DNA of 64,000 nucleotides, from assembly GCF_001667885.1 (NCBI RefSeq), contig NZ_LZJW01000057.1, forward strand, positions 1 to 64,000, read 5' to 3'. Under the pieces are notes generated by a model, which was not told the origin of the DNA, did not search any database, and saw only the letters and a list, made by a program, of their open reading frames with translations. The DNA comes from Mycobacterium scrofulaceum (GTDB taxonomy: Bacteria; Actinomycetota; Actinomycetes; Mycobacteriales; Mycobacteriaceae). How positions within the stretch are numbered: position 1 is the first letter of the stretch; each line of letters opens with the position of its first letter. Position numbers and translations under genes: made by a program. This document shows, piece after piece, positions 1-8,962 of this stretch.

Positions 1-645
1 CGCGGCGACGGGCGCTCACGCGGACAGCTGATGGCCGACACGTTGGTGGAGCGGGTCACCGGCCGCAGCGCGGCGGTCCCCACCCCCGTGGCCGTCAACC
101 TGGTGCTCTCCGACGACACGCTGCTGGGCGGTGACAACGCGCCGGCCGACATGTCGGGATACGGCCCCATCCCCGCGGGGGTGGCGCGCGCGATGGTCAG
201 CAGCGCCGTCACTGACCCGCGGTCGCGCGCGACCCTGCGCAGGCTCTACGCGCACCCGCGTTCCGGCGCGCTGGTGGCCATGGAGTCGCGGGCGCGGATC
301 TTCCCGCGCGGGCTGGCCGCGTTCATCGCCATGCGCGACCAACGGTGCCGCACGCCCTACTGCGACGCGCCCGTCCGGCACAGCGACCACGCGCGACCGT
401 GGGCGGACGGCGGCCCGACCACCGTTGACAACGGGCTGGGCCTGTGCGAAGGGTGCAACTACGTCAAGGAAGGCGCTGGCTGGCGAGTAAGCGCGAGCGT
501 CGACGAAAATCACACCCACACAGCGCAATTCACGACGCCCACCGGCAAGAGCTACCGATCGACGGCCCCGCCGCGCGCACCCGTCATCACGGTCAGCGAG
601 GTGGAATTCCGAATCGGGGTCTCCATCGCGCGCCATGCAGCCTGA
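1..645 (+). CDS. DUF222/HNH endonuclease-type protein (13E12 family), C-terminal part
   Basis: The frame is open at the left edge, so only the C-terminal 214 residues are present; an internal ATG at 31 is not taken as the start. Residues about 115-155 form an HNH nuclease-like zinc module: RCRTPYCDAPVRHSDHARPW followed by the GLCEGCNY motif, with paired Cys residues and the central HxxH/D pattern. Such DUF222-HNH proteins are multicopy in mycobacteria (13E12 repeat family) and are often linked to mobile or repeated DNA; their role is not established. The gene ends six bases before the stop of the convergent DsbA-like gene. Confidence 0.85.
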   Translation, partial: RGDGRSRGQLMADTLVERVTGRSAAVPTPVAVNLVLSDDTLLGGDNAPADMSGYGPIPAGVARAMVSSAVTDPRSRATLRRLYAHPRSGALVAMESRARIFPRGLAAFIAMRDQRCRTPYCDAPVRHSDHARPWADGGPTTVDNGLGLCEGCNYVKEGAGWRVSASVDENHTHTAQFTTPTGKSYRSTAPPRAPVITVSEVEFRIGVSIARHAA

Positions 646-651
646 GCCGGG

Positions 652-1347
652 TCAGGCCTGGCCGGTGAGGCGCTCCACATCGAGGACCTCACCGCGGTTG
701 ATGCTGACCCAATCCCGCCCATCCAGGTACGGACGCAGGCTTCGGCCGATCAGCTCGGCATCGGCGGGCGACTTGGGGCGCTGCAGCTCGTACACGTGCG
801 GCAACTCCGCCATGCCGGTGACCACGTTCCACAGCGTCAGGGCCTCGGGCCCGGTCGGCGGGTCCACCAATACCGGCCCAAACAGGCACTGCCCCAGCAG
901 AAACAGCGTCGGCACCCCGTAGCCGGCGGCGTCGATGACCCGTTGATGGTCGTGGCGTATCTCGTCGTGGGTGGTCGGGTCGTCGAGCGCCGCATCGAGA
1001 AGCGACGGCTCCACGCCGATGTCGCCCAGCAGGCGGCGGGCGACCGTGGGGTCGTGCGGTTTGCCGCCCAGCGTGTGCAGTTCATGTCCGATCGCGGCGT
1101 ACCACCGGTCGAGCAGCGCCATGTCGGTTCGGCGCAGCAGCGCGCCGATCCGCATCAGCGACCACCCATAGGACCAGTCCCGCTCCCACGGGTGCTTCTG
1201 GCCCTCGGACCGGTTGATCTCCTCGAGGCTGAAAAATCGCCAGTCGATGGTGATGCCGAGTTGCTCGCGAACGTCCCGGATCCATAGCGAGGTCTGATAG
1301 GCGAACGGGCACATCGGGTCGAAATGAAAATCCACCACAACGCTCAT
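652..1347 (-). CDS. DsbA-family thioredoxin-fold protein (Rv2466c-like)
   Basis: 231 residues with a DsbA/2-hydroxychromene-2-carboxylate isomerase type fold. The N-terminal strand is followed by FDPMCPFAY, the position of the active-site CxxC of this family. The mycobacterial nitroreductase-type relative Rv2466c has CPWC here, whereas this protein has CPFA, so it keeps only the first cysteine. Family landmarks further on are GVPTLFL (cis-Pro region, near residue 145) and FGPVL. It is likely cytosolic, as no signal peptide is seen. A monothiol or mycothiol-linked reaction is possible; the substrate is unknown. It lies just downstream of the CitE-like gene on the same strand, 19 bp away. Confidence 0.75.
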   Translation of the reverse strand: MSVVVDFHFDPMCPFAYQTSLWIRDVREQLGITIDWRFFSLEEINRSEGQKHPWERDWSYGWSLMRIGALLRRTDMALLDRWYAAIGHELHTLGGKPHDPTVARRLLGDIGVEPSLLDAALDDPTTHDEIRHDHQRVIDAAGYGVPTLFLLGQCLFGPVLVDPPTGPEALTLWNVVTGMAELPHVYELQRPKSPADAELIGRSLRPYLDGRDWVSINRGEVLDVERLTGQA

Positions 1348-1366
1348 GCCGGACCCGCTTTGCCGC

Positions 1367-2290
1367 TCAGTAGTGATAGGTGTCCGACGGCGCGGGTGAA
1401 TGATCCCGTTCTTCGTCGTCGAAGTCAGAAGATTCTATGTCGTAGGCGCGCGCCAGTTCGAGGATTTTCGTGGCCCTCGCAATCCTCGGCAGGTCCGACC
1501 CGTTGCGGATCTCTCCCCCGTCGCGTTCGAACTCGGCGAAAAACTCCTTCGCCCAAGAGATTTCGTCCTGCGATGGCGACAGGCCCTCGTTCACCACGGC
1601 GCATTGGTCGGGGGTGAGGCAGATTTTGCCGGTCATCCCGAATTCCACCGAGACGGCGGTCGCCTCGATCAACTTCAGGGCGTTCGAGCCGATCGTGGGT
1701 CCGTCGATGGCGCTGGGCAGGCTGGCCGCCTTGGCGGCGATGGTGAAACGCGACCGGGCGTAGGCCAGCGTGCCGGGGTCTTCCCCGAAGCCGGTATCGC
1801 GGCGGAAGTCGCCGATGCCGAAGGCGAGCCGGAAGGTGCCCTTCGCGGCCGCGATCTCGGTGATGCGCTCCAGGCCGCGGGCCGTTTCGACCAGCGCGAC
1901 GATCGGCACATTGGGCAACCGCTGCGCGGTCTCGGTGACGTGGTCCACCGACTCGACCATCGCCAGCATCACCCCGCCCACCGGTGTTCCGGCCAGCGCG
2001 GCGAGGTCGTCCGCCCACCACGGGGTGCCGAAACCGTTGACGCGGACCCAGTCGGTGTTGCCGGCGCCGAGCCAGCTCACCACGTTGTCGCGGGCGGCGT
2101 GCTTGTCTTTGGGGGCGACGGCGTCCTCGATGTCGAGCACCACGATGTCGGCCCGGGAGTGCGCCGCGGATTGGAACCGGTCGGCGTGCGCGCCGTTGAC
2201 CAAGAGCCAACTCCGGGCCAGAACGGGATCGATGCGGTAGCCGATGACGTCGTCGGGCTCCGTCGCGCTGCTGTTGACCTGGTCGTACAT
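1367..2290 (-). CDS. HpcH/HpaI aldolase/citrate lyase beta-like (CitE family) protein
   Basis: 307 residues of the CitE/HpcH TIM-barrel family, which make or break C-C bonds of malyl-, citramalyl- or citryl-type CoA esters or use free acids. Landmarks are [14 protein letters not shown] (acidic metal-binding strand), [20 protein letters not shown] and [13 protein letters not shown], where Glu and Asp would bind Mg2+. A longer frame opens at 2347, but the ATG at 2290 is preceded by a purine-rich GAGAGACG and begins close to the conserved domain, so it is preferred. The C-terminus is acidic. CitE partners CitD/CitF are not nearby, suggesting a stand-alone CitE-like lyase or thioesterase. The substrate cannot be read from the sequence. 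Confidence 0.78.
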   Translation of the reverse strand: MYDQVNSSATEPDDVIGYRIDPVLARSWLLVNGAHADRFQSAAHSRADIVVLDIEDAVAPKDKHAARDNVVSWLGAGNTDWVRVNGFGTPWWADDLAALAGTPVGGVMLAMVESVDHVTETAQRLPNVPIVALVETARGLERITEIAAAKGTFRLAFGIGDFRRDTGFGEDPGTLAYARSRFTIAAKAASLPSAIDGPTIGSNALKLIEATAVSVEFGMTGKICLTPDQCAVVNEGLSPSQDEISWAKEFFAEFERDGGEIRNGSDLPRIARATKILELARAYDIESSDFDDEERDHSPAPSDTYHY

Positions 2291-2378
2291 TCGTCTCTCG
2301 TGGTTATCGATGTCGGATTGGTGCCTTAACCGTAGCGATGTCCCCAAACGGGCGGTTGGGCGTGTCCCCCGGGCACAG

Positions 2379-2422
2379 AAAAGGCCGGGCCGCCCGGGGC
2401 GTCGCCGGGCGGCCTGGCTTTT
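2379..2422 (-). terminator. Rho-independent terminator after the ferritin-like gene
   Basis: A nearly perfect GC-rich hairpin (arms about 18 bases, loop about 7) is framed by AAAA on one side and TTTT on the other. On the minus strand it ends in a run of T, 12 bases past the stop of the ferritin-like gene. The symmetry means it could also work on the plus strand, although no plus-strand gene enters it. Confidence 0.75.
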
Positions 2423-2433
2423 GAATTGCTCGG

Positions 2434-3396
2434 CTAGTTGATGCCGACGACCTCTTGCGCGATCGCGGCGAGACGCGTCTGGGCGGCCGACACGACCCGC
2501 TGGCGGTTCTTGTTCGCCTCTTCGTAGGCGATGATCGCCCGCACGTCGCTCGGATTCGCGAGCTCCTTCACCTCGGCGACGGCCTCGCTGACGTTGAGTT
2601 CGTCGTAGTTGGCGATGGGCAGCTCGTCGGCGTCGAGGACTCCCACAGCGGCGCGTGCCGCGTGCAGGGCGTCGGCCGTCTGTCGGGCCCCTTCGTTCCG
2701 GGTGACCCTCTCGGCCGCCTCGAGCGCGGCATTGCGCGACGCGGCGAGCGCGCGGGTCGCCACGTCACCGGCGTGCGCACCCCGGCTCACCAGCTCGTTG
2801 AACGTCGGCCGGGCCGAGCGCAGCGCGTCCGCGGCCCGGTCGACGCCCCGAACCGACCATTCGACCGGCAGGTTGACCAGCTTCACCGCGGTTCCGGCCG
2901 CGGCCTGCAGCGGCGTGCGGCGCAGCGCGGCCGGGCCGCCGAGGGCGTCTTCGGCCAGCACGGTCGTCAGCCAGTCCACGGTCGCCGAGTGCGCCGTGAT
3001 CAGCCGCGTCGCCAGGCTCTCGACCTCGGGAAGTTTCGCCGCGACGGCCAGGGCCTTCAGGTAGCGGGACCGGTCCAGCAACTGATCTTCCAGCGCGAGG
3101 TCGCCCAGGAGCGCCTCGTCGAACGGTTGGGCCTGCTCAGTCAGGGCCTTGACCGCGGCGGCGGCGCGGCCCAGGAACGGGCCGACAATGTCGGGGACCC
3201 CGCCGAGCTCGCGGATCGCCTTCTCGATCGCCTCGGACCGATCGCGGGCGTTGGACGCGTTCTGCGTGAGCTCACGCTGAACGGCCTCCGTACGCGCCTG
3301 CGCGATGCGGGTTTCCGCGACCTGGATCTCGGTGTTGGTCAGCTGGTGAAGCGCGCGCAACTGCGCAATCACGGTCGTCTTGTCCGATGAAGTCAT
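2434..3396 (-). CDS. Ferritin-like domain protein, helical, unknown function
   Basis: 320 residues, almost entirely helical and Ala/Arg/Glu-rich. Residues about 1-160 look like a ferritin-like four-helix bundle (LHQLTNTEIQVAETRIAQ, RDRSEAIEKAIRELGG and QLLDRSRYLKALA segments), followed by a second helical region ending in KNRQRVVSAAQTRLAAIAQ. No signal peptide or membrane segment is seen. A strong AGGAGG ribosome site lies 11 bases before the ATG. Its own terminator and a 334-bp divergent promoter region suggest monocistronic expression. Metal-ligand residues are not convincingly complete, so iron storage or oxidase activity is only a guess; a stress-related scaffold is equally possible. Confidence 0.65.
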   Translation of the reverse strand: MTSSDKTTVIAQLRALHQLTNTEIQVAETRIAQARTEAVQRELTQNASNARDRSEAIEKAIRELGGVPDIVGPFLGRAAAAVKALTEQAQPFDEALLGDLALEDQLLDRSRYLKALAVAAKLPEVESLATRLITAHSATVDWLTTVLAEDALGGPAALRRTPLQAAAGTAVKLVNLPVEWSVRGVDRAADALRSARPTFNELVSRGAHAGDVATRALAASRNAALEAAERVTRNEGARQTADALHAARAAVGVLDADELPIANYDELNVSEAVAEVKELANPSDVRAIIAYEEANKNRQRVVSAAQTRLAAIAQEVVGIN

Positions 3397-3730
3397 CGAA
3401 GAATTCGCCTCCTGCGTTGATTGTTTGGATCGGCACGAAAGCGCCTTTTTAGCGGCTACCCATTCGCCCCTCGACAGATAACATCGGCATCCACCCTGTG
3501 ACGCAGATCGCTTTTGCGGCGGCGGCCGCGCGCAGGCGTCGGGTTGGCCAGCAAACGAAAGCTGGTCCGCAGAAGGGTTTCACCCCTTGCTCGGGGGGTA
3601 GCTATCACCTCGCACGCTGCGGCTTTGGTCGCGCGTAGCTTCCCGCGAGGACTAGAGCACCCTGGCCCTTGCGAACGCGTCTCGGTCAGGCCGCCGGCCT
3701 TCGACCGAGAAGAACCAATAAGGAGTAGAC
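3397..3730. promoter_or_regulatory. Divergent intergenic region, ferritin-like gene / WGxxGxxG gene
   Basis: These 334 bases separate two diverging genes and hold no convincing ORF. It contains the AGGAGG ribosome site of the minus-strand gene at its left end and an AAGGAG site (3719-3724) for the plus-strand gene at its right end. No promoter boxes could be assigned with confidence. Confidence 0.5.
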
Positions 3731-4006
3731 ATGCGTAGGACCATTGCAATCGTTTCGGCCACCGGGGCACTGCTGTTCGGCGGCGCCGGCGTCGCAAATG
3801 CCACCACGTCGACTGCGCCCGCGCCGTCGTCCACCACAACCACGTTGGCGGACAACGACAATAACCAGAACCAGCACAGCGACAAGAGCGGGCTGTGGGG
3901 CCTGGTTGGCCTCCTCGGCCTCGGCGGACTCGCCGGACTCAAGCGCCGCAGGGACAACGTCGCCAACACCGGCGTCGGGCCGGCCACCCGCGACCGCACC
4001 GTCTAA
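3731..4006 (+). CDS. WGxxGxxG-type small exported/membrane-anchored protein
   Basis: 91 residues in a three-part plan: an N-terminal signal peptide (MRRTIAIVSATGALLFGGAG, predicted cleavage after ANA), a Thr/Ser/Asn-rich extracellular spacer, and a glycine-rich hydrophobic helix WGLVGLLGLGGLAGL followed by KRRR. The last part matches the WGxxGxxG C-terminal sorting-like signal seen on small proteins of several phyla, where a Gly-rich helix plus basic tail is thought to hold the protein in the membrane. An AAGGAG site lies 6 bases before the ATG. The function is unknown; a surface or envelope-stress role is inference. Confidence 0.75.
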   Translation: MRRTIAIVSATGALLFGGAGVANATTSTAPAPSSTTTTLADNDNNQNQHSDKSGLWGLVGLLGLGGLAGLKRRRDNVANTGVGPATRDRTV

Positions 4007-4023
4007 CGCTTCACCCCCCAGGT

Positions 4024-4052
4024 CCCCGTCGGACGCCAGGCGCCCGACGGGG
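4024..4052 (+). terminator. Strong hairpin after the WGxxGxxG gene (terminator without T-run)
   Basis: Nine-base perfect arms CCCCGTCGG and CCGACGGGG flank an 11-base loop, 17 bases past the stop codon. There is no T-run, as is common for mycobacterial intrinsic terminators. Confidence 0.55.
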
Positions 4053-4214
4053 ATCTGGCTATCGGGCCGCGTTTGGCGAAACGCCTTGTGCTGCAGGCCC
4101 TCACCACTTGCCGCGCGGCGTCGTTTAGGCGATTGTGCAGCGGGTATGCCTGGCGGAGGCGCACACAGCCCACCGTGCGCATCCCAAATCCACCGAACAC
4201 TGGAGGTATCGGCG

Positions 4215-4784
4215 ATGGCCGACATGATTGTCCAATCGCCCGAGGAAGTCGTCGCCTTCCTGAAGGCGCAGCACAACCTCATCGAGGATCTGTTCGACGA
4301 GGTGCTGCACGCATCAGATCCCCAGGCGCGGGAGAAGCCGTTCGCAACGCTGCGTCAACTGCTGGCCGTGCACGAGACAGCCGAGGAAATGGTGGTTCAC
4401 CCGCGCGTGCGCCGGGAGGCCGATGCCGGTGACGCGATCGTCGACGCCCGACTCAAAGAGGAGCACGAGGCCAAGGAGTTGCTGTCGAGCATCGAGGACC
4501 TCGACGTCACCTCGCAGCAGTTCATCGACGAGGTCAAAAAACTCCGCGAGGCCGTGCTCGAGCACGCGCAACACGAGGAGAGCGAAGAATTCCCCGTGCT
4601 GCAGCGCGAAGTCGACGAGGCCGACCTGAAACGGATGGGCGCGGCAGTGCGCGCGGCTCAGGCCATCGCACCGACGCACCCGCACCCCGGTGTGGAGTCG
4701 GCGAAGATGAACTTCGCTCTCGGACCGTTCGCGTCGATGCTCGACCGCGCCCGCGACCTGATCGGCCAGGCCCTCGGCTCGTAA
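4215..4784 (+). CDS. Hemerythrin HHE-domain protein
   Basis: 189 residues with a hemerythrin-like di-iron four-helix bundle. Candidate ligands are visible in order: [13 protein letters not shown] (about residue 20), [26 protein letters not shown] and [11 protein letters not shown], giving the usual His/Glu spacing. The C-terminal part ([12 protein letters not shown], then an amphipathic helix) resembles other mycobacterial HHE proteins. The ATG at 4215 is preceded by GGAGGT at the right distance, so upstream in-frame codons back to 3744 are not used. Proteins of this family bind O2, NO or peroxide or take part in iron and redox sensing; which applies here is unknown. SelO follows after 20 bases, suggesting co-expression. 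Confidence 0.85.
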   Translation: MADMIVQSPEEVVAFLKAQHNLIEDLFDEVLHASDPQAREKPFATLRQLLAVHETAEEMVVHPRVRREADAGDAIVDARLKEEHEAKELLSSIEDLDVTSQQFIDEVKKLREAVLEHAQHEESEEFPVLQREVDEADLKRMGAAVRAAQAIAPTHPHPGVESAKMNFALGPFASMLDRARDLIGQALGS

Positions 4785-4804
4785 TTCGCCGTAGGCTCGT
4801 TGAG

Positions 4805-6265
4805 GTGAGCGTCGCCCCGGATAAGACCGTTGCCCTGCAGGACCGGTTCTTCCGTGCATTGCCGGAGATGGCCGTGCGTTGGCGAGCGGAGCCGCCGGCC
4901 GACCCGCGGATGCTGGCCTTCAACGAGCGGCTCGCGGCGGAACTGGACCTCGACGCCACGTGGCTGCAAAGTCCCGACGGGTTGCGCTTCTTGGTCGGCG
5001 ACCTGCTCCCCGACGGCGCCGTCCCGGTGGCCCAGGCCTACGCCGGGCATCAATTCGGCGGCTTCGTCCCCCGGCTGGGTGACGGCCGCGCCCTGCTGCT
5101 CGGCGAGCTCGTCGACCGCGACGGGCGGCTGCGCGACATCCACCTGAAGGGCTCCGGGCCGACCCCGTTCGCGCGCGGCGGCGACGGCCTGGCGGCCGTG
5201 GGGCCCATGCTGCGGGAGTACGTCGTCAGCGAGGCAATGCATGCGCTCGGGGTGCCGACGACGCGGTCGTTGGCCGTCGTCGGCACCGGCCGCCCGGTGC
5301 TGCGCGAGGCGGAGCTACCCGGGGCCGTGCTGACCAGGGTGGCGAGCAGCCACCTGCGCGTCGGCAGCTTCCAGTTCGCCGCCTCCACGGGCGACATCGG
5401 CCTGCTGCGGCGCCTGGCCGACCACGCAATCGCGCGCCACCATCCCGGCGCCGTGAACGCCGAACGGCCCTACCTCGCGCTGTTCGAGGCGGTAGTCGCC
5501 GTCCAGGCGTCGCTCATCGCGCGGTGGATGCTGATCGGGTTTGTCCACGGGGTGATGAACACCGACAACATGACGATCTCCGGCGAGACGATCGACTACG
5601 GGCCGTGCGCCTTCATGGAGGCCTACGATCCCGACACGGTGTTCAGCTCCATCGACTTCTGGGGCCGCTACGCGTACGCCAACCAGCCCGTTGTCGCCGG
5701 CTGGAACCTCGCCCGGTTCGCCGAGACGCTGCTGCCACTGCTCTCCGACGATGTCGAGCAGGCGGTGGCGTTCGCGGAGACGTCGTTCGGGGTCTTCCAG
5801 CGCGAGTACGACGCCGTCTGGTCGTCCGGGATGCGCGCCAAACTGGGTCTGCCCGACACCGAAACCACCGCCACGGCCGCGTTGGTCGACGAGTTGCTCG
5901 CCCTCCTCAAGGACAGCCACGTCGACTACACCTCGTTTTTTCGCCAGCTCGGTCGAGCGGCGCGAGGCGACGCCGAACCCGCACGAGGCTTGTTCGTCGA
6001 CCTCGCCGGCTTCGACGCGTGGCTGTTGCGCTGGCAAGCGCTGGGACCCGACGCCGACGTCATGGACCGGGTCAACCCGGTCTACATTCCACGCAACCAC
6101 CTGGTGGAGGAAGCTCTGACGGCCGCGACTGCGGGCGATCTGGGCCCGTTCGAGCAACTGCTGGCCGCGGTGACCTCCCCTTATGACGACCGGCCGGGCC
6201 TGGAACGTTACGCCAGCCCGGCCCCGGAGGACTTCGGCAAGTACCAAACGTTCTGCGGGACTTAG
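4805..6265 (+). CDS. selO: Protein adenylyltransferase SelO (YdiU family)
   Basis: 486 residues, close to the usual length of bacterial SelO/YdiU (about 480). SelO is a pseudokinase-fold enzyme that transfers AMP to Ser/Thr/Tyr of target proteins in redox stress. Family signatures are [33 protein letters not shown] (ATP-site Lys) and [13 protein letters not shown]. The metal-site region reads [20 protein letters not shown], with the Asn and Asp expected for catalysis. A Cys in DYGPCAF and one in the C-terminal FCGT could form the regulatory disulfide described for E. coli SelO. The start is GTG at 4805, 20 bases after the hemerythrin gene. No selenocysteine context is present. Confidence 0.92.
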   Translation: MSVAPDKTVALQDRFFRALPEMAVRWRAEPPADPRMLAFNERLAAELDLDATWLQSPDGLRFLVGDLLPDGAVPVAQAYAGHQFGGFVPRLGDGRALLLGELVDRDGRLRDIHLKGSGPTPFARGGDGLAAVGPMLREYVVSEAMHALGVPTTRSLAVVGTGRPVLREAELPGAVLTRVASSHLRVGSFQFAASTGDIGLLRRLADHAIARHHPGAVNAERPYLALFEAVVAVQASLIARWMLIGFVHGVMNTDNMTISGETIDYGPCAFMEAYDPDTVFSSIDFWGRYAYANQPVVAGWNLARFAETLLPLLSDDVEQAVAFAETSFGVFQREYDAVWSSGMRAKLGLPDTETTATAALVDELLALLKDSHVDYTSFFRQLGRAARGDAEPARGLFVDLAGFDAWLLRWQALGPDADVMDRVNPVYIPRNHLVEEALTAATAGDLGPFEQLLAAVTSPYDDRPGLERYASPAPEDFGKYQTFCGT

Positions 6266-6267
6266 CT

Positions 6268-7095
6268 TTACGCCAATTTGTCGGATTCGGCGCGCAGCGC
6301 GTCGAGGCGCCGAAGGGTCTCGTCGCGCGGCTCGGTGGGCAGTTCCACCAGCAGGTGCTGCAACCCGAGAGCGCGGTAGCCCTCGAGTTCTTCGGCCATC
6401 GGCGCGCCGCCGTGGAAGCTGATCACCGGCACATCCGGACCGGCCAGGTCGCGCAGGTGCTCCAATTGCGGCGCCAAGACGTCCGCCGACGGTGTCATCG
6501 ACAGCCAGCCGGCATGCAGCCGGGCGATGCGTTTGAAGCCCGCCGGGCCGCCGCCGAAGTACAGCGGCGGATAGGGCTTCTGCACCGGCTTGGGCCAACT
6601 GTAGATGGGCCCGAAGTTCACGAATTCGCCGTGATACTCCGCCTTTTCGTGCGTCCAGATCTCGATCATCGCGTCCAGTCGCTCGTCGACAACGCGCCCC
6701 CGAACGGACGGGTCGACACCGTGGTTGGCGATCTCCTCGCGCAGCCAGCCGACGCCCACGCCGAACCGGAATCGACCCTCCGAAACCAGGTCCAGCGACG
6801 CCACTTCTTTGGCCACATGAATCGGATCGCGCTGGGGAACGAGCGCGATGCCGGTGCCCAGCACCAGCCGCTCGGTGGCGGCAGCCGCGGCAGTCAACGC
6901 CACAAACGGATCCAGGGTGCGGTAGTACTTCGGCGGGATGGGACCGCCGGCCGGGTAGGGGGTGACGTCGCCCGCCGGAATGTGGGTGTGTTCGGCGAGG
7001 AACAGCGACTCGAATCCCCGCTGCTCCAACGCCTGGCCCAGCTCCCCCGGGCCGATCCCCTCATCGGTTACGAATGTCAGCACGCCTAAGCCCAT
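6268..7095 (-). CDS. F420-dependent LLM-class oxidoreductase
   Basis: 275 residues of the luciferase-like monooxygenase superfamily, in the mycobacterial F420-dependent branch. Typical landmarks are SLFLAEHTHIP near residue 30, RLVLGTGIALVPQRDP, the RFRFGVGVGWLREE phosphate-binding segment, and PPLYFGGG. It would use F420/F420H2 for hydride transfer to or from an unknown substrate. The ATG at 7095 sits next to the conserved first beta strand (LGVLTFVTD). It converges with selO, two bases apart at the stops, and is followed upstream by a minus-strand run of small membrane-associated genes. Confidence 0.85.
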   Translation of the reverse strand: MGLGVLTFVTDEGIGPGELGQALEQRGFESLFLAEHTHIPAGDVTPYPAGGPIPPKYYRTLDPFVALTAAAAATERLVLGTGIALVPQRDPIHVAKEVASLDLVSEGRFRFGVGVGWLREEIANHGVDPSVRGRVVDERLDAMIEIWTHEKAEYHGEFVNFGPIYSWPKPVQKPYPPLYFGGGPAGFKRIARLHAGWLSMTPSADVLAPQLEHLRDLAGPDVPVISFHGGAPMAEELEGYRALGLQHLLVELPTEPRDETLRRLDALRAESDKLA

Positions 7096-7168
7096 GGCGC
7101 CCAGTCAACCGCATCTATCTTGTCCCGGCGACCGCTTGGCCGCGACCGGTGACCCGTTCGCTCCGGCG

Positions 7169-7564
7169 TCAGGGTGCGGGTGCTTCGCTCGCCCGCGTGG
7201 TGCGGCGCGTCGCGCCCCAAAGGCCCACACCGATGCCGACGACGGCGCCACCCAGCCCGATGATCCGTTGCGACGGCCTCAGCTCGTGGTGGACGCTCAT
7301 GCCGCCGAGCAGGTCCGCCGCGTCCGCACCACCCGACGCCAGGAACCAGCCGCGGGTGTTCTTGCCGCGCAGCGCCGCCGCGGCGAGCAGGCCACCGATC
7401 AACGCGTCGCGATATCCCATGGAGCGCAACAACAGTCGCGCGGACGGCGTCGGTTCCTCCGGATCGCCCCAGAATCGGTTAGCGCTCAAGGGGTCGACGA
7501 GAAACCAGACGCCGGAGGTGAGTCGGATACTGCCCGCCAGAAGTGCCGCTCGGTCGATTGACAT
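7169..7564 (-). CDS. Small membrane protein, DUF4267-like
   Basis: 131 residues with three or four hydrophobic segments (around residues 5-25, 50-65, 75-90 and 100-115). The family-like stretch LLLRSMGYRDALIGGLLAAA is followed by GGADAADLLGG. A longer frame opens at 7609, but the ATG at 7564 begins directly at the first hydrophobic segment and is preferred; the ribosome site is weak for both. Function unknown. It shares its strand with the next two small membrane genes, without tight coupling. Confidence 0.6.
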   Translation of the reverse strand: MSIDRAALLAGSIRLTSGVWFLVDPLSANRFWGDPEEPTPSARLLLRSMGYRDALIGGLLAAAALRGKNTRGWFLASGGADAADLLGGMSVHHELRPSQRIIGLGGAVVGIGVGLWGATRRTTRASEAPAP

Positions 7565-7621
7565 GCCCGGCAGCCTAAGAGCAAACCGCGCCTTCGCGCA
7601 CGTGTTCACCGCAACGGGCGG

Positions 7622-7873
7622 TCACGGGGCGGGACACGCGTGGGCGATCTGGATGGAGGCGGGCCACAACGCCGTGGTCAACCCGAAGGCGATGGCGTCG
7701 GCTCCCGTGGGGAACACGGCCTCTACCCGCGCCTGAATCCGCCCAGTCTCGTCGGCGTGAAAAACGGCCCACGCGAACCCGATACACAGGTATGGGATCG
7801 CCAACCACAGGGCGAGTTCGATCAGCGCGCCGATTCTGACTTGGTGTCGCAAGGTGCGCCGAAGTAGATCCAT
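7622..7873 (-). CDS. Small two-helix membrane protein, unknown function
   Basis: 83 residues: a basic N-terminus (MDLLRRTLRHQVR), one hydrophobic helix (ALIELALWLAIPYLCIGFAWA), a polar loop, and a second hydrophobic stretch (AIAFGLTTALWPASI) ending in HACPAP. The GAGGAGCG ribosome site 8 bases before the ATG is the main support that it is translated. Not recognised as any characterised family. Confidence 0.6.
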   Translation of the reverse strand: MDLLRRTLRHQVRIGALIELALWLAIPYLCIGFAWAVFHADETGRIQARVEAVFPTGADAIAFGLTTALWPASIQIAHACPAP

Positions 7874-7950
7874 GACCGCACGCTCCTCGCAGGTTCACCC
7901 GGCGATGAGGTTCTCACATGCCCGTCACTTACCGCAAAGGGCGAACGGGG

Positions 7951-8379
7951 TCACTCCAGCGCGGGATCGGGCAACCCGCACAGCCAACACAGGGTGGCGA
8001 GACCGTCGGGTGTTCCGGGCCAGTGCCTGGCCAGCGCGCCGGGTCCCGCAATGCGGCTGATCCAGCGCAGCACCAGGCCGACGATGACCACGTCGTCGGC
8101 GAATCCGATCACGGGGATGGCATCCGGTATCAGGTCGATGGGCGATACGACGAAGGCGATCAGCGCGACCAACACCACTCGGATTCGCCGCGGCAGTTCG
8201 GGATCGGCGGCCAGGCGCTTGAGCAGCCGAAGCACGTCGGGCAGTAGGCGCACCAGGTCTTGCAACTTGGCTTTGGGTCTCAGCAGCCAGAAGGTGACGG
8301 CGAGGAGCAGCCAGATCACCACAAACGCGCTGACGAGGCCCAGCGCGATCATCCACCAGTCCGGCCACATCTCATCCAT
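7951..8379 (-). CDS. DUF1232 (YkvA-like) membrane protein
   Basis: 142 residues. The N-terminal membrane helix (MIALGLVSAFVVIWLLLAV) is followed by a basic linker and the DUF1232 signature VVLVALIAFVVSPIDLIPDAI, with IGFADDVVIVGLVLRW after it. This family is widespread in bacteria with no assigned biochemical role. The C-terminus holds two Cys (LCWLCGL). Confidence 0.8.
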   Translation of the reverse strand: MDEMWPDWWMIALGLVSAFVVIWLLLAVTFWLLRPKAKLQDLVRLLPDVLRLLKRLAADPELPRRIRVVLVALIAFVVSPIDLIPDAIPVIGFADDVVIVGLVLRWISRIAGPGALARHWPGTPDGLATLCWLCGLPDPALE

Positions 8380-8433
8380 CTTGGTGGGCCGGGCCGCCTC
8401 GTGCCAGCCACGTGGCGAACGCCGGGCCTTGCC

Positions 8434-8823
8434 CTATGCCGCGCCGGGCGGCGGGAACGGAATCCAGGGGAACATCCCGGTGTCGGGCGGGCGTGGCGGC
8501 GGCTCGGTGTTCGGCTCCCCGATGTGCTGGGGGCAGTAGGCGTTCACCGCGCTGGTCGTGAAGCTGGTCGCGTCCGACACCGTGAAACCGGCGTTCTCTG
8601 AGGAGACACTCTGGATGACGGCGGCTTTCGAGTGGCCCTGGTCCATCAGCTGGCACGCCTTCTTGCCAACCCGAATGGCCACAGCGGCGTCCTTGTAGGG
8701 AACACGGGCCTGATCGAGCGCCGCCAAGAAGCCCGCATCGGGATCACCGGGCGGATCGGCCTGCGCGGGTGAGGCTGCGCCGATCACGGCGGCGAAGCCG
8801 GCCAGCAGGAGAAGCATCCGCAC
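8434..8823 (-). CDS. Secreted DUF732-family protein
   Basis: 129 residues. The signal peptide (RMLLLLAGFAAVIGAASPAQA, cleavage before DPPGDP) is followed by a DUF732 domain with the two conserved cysteines in KKACQLMDQG and AVNAYCPQH, then a proline-rich tail ending FPPPGAA. DUF732 proteins are small mycobacterial exported proteins of unknown role. The frame extends to 8943, but a GTG start at 8823 (or ATG 8817) places the signal peptide at the N-terminus; GTG is preferred because it keeps an Arg before the hydrophobic core. Two similar small exported proteins occur at 16294 and 19947. Confidence 0.75.
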   Translation of the reverse strand: MRMLLLLAGFAAVIGAASPAQADPPGDPDAGFLAALDQARVPYKDAAVAIRVGKKACQLMDQGHSKAAVIQSVSSENAGFTVSDATSFTTSAVNAYCPQHIGEPNTEPPPRPPDTGMFPWIPFPPPGAA

Positions 8824-8962
8824 CACCCCATCCTGGTACAGATGTTCGGCGTTGTCCTGGCGGCCCGGTCCACCCCGCCAAGCAAACATTTCCGCACTGC
8901 GAGACTGTGGTACACAAGGCTTATGCCCGCCCCGAACCGTCAACCTCGTTGAGGGTGGCTGC

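Noticed and set aside
3744..4214. Extension of the hemerythrin frame upstream
   Set aside because: Overlaps the WGxxGxxG gene and has no coding character; ATG 4215 has a GGAGGT site.
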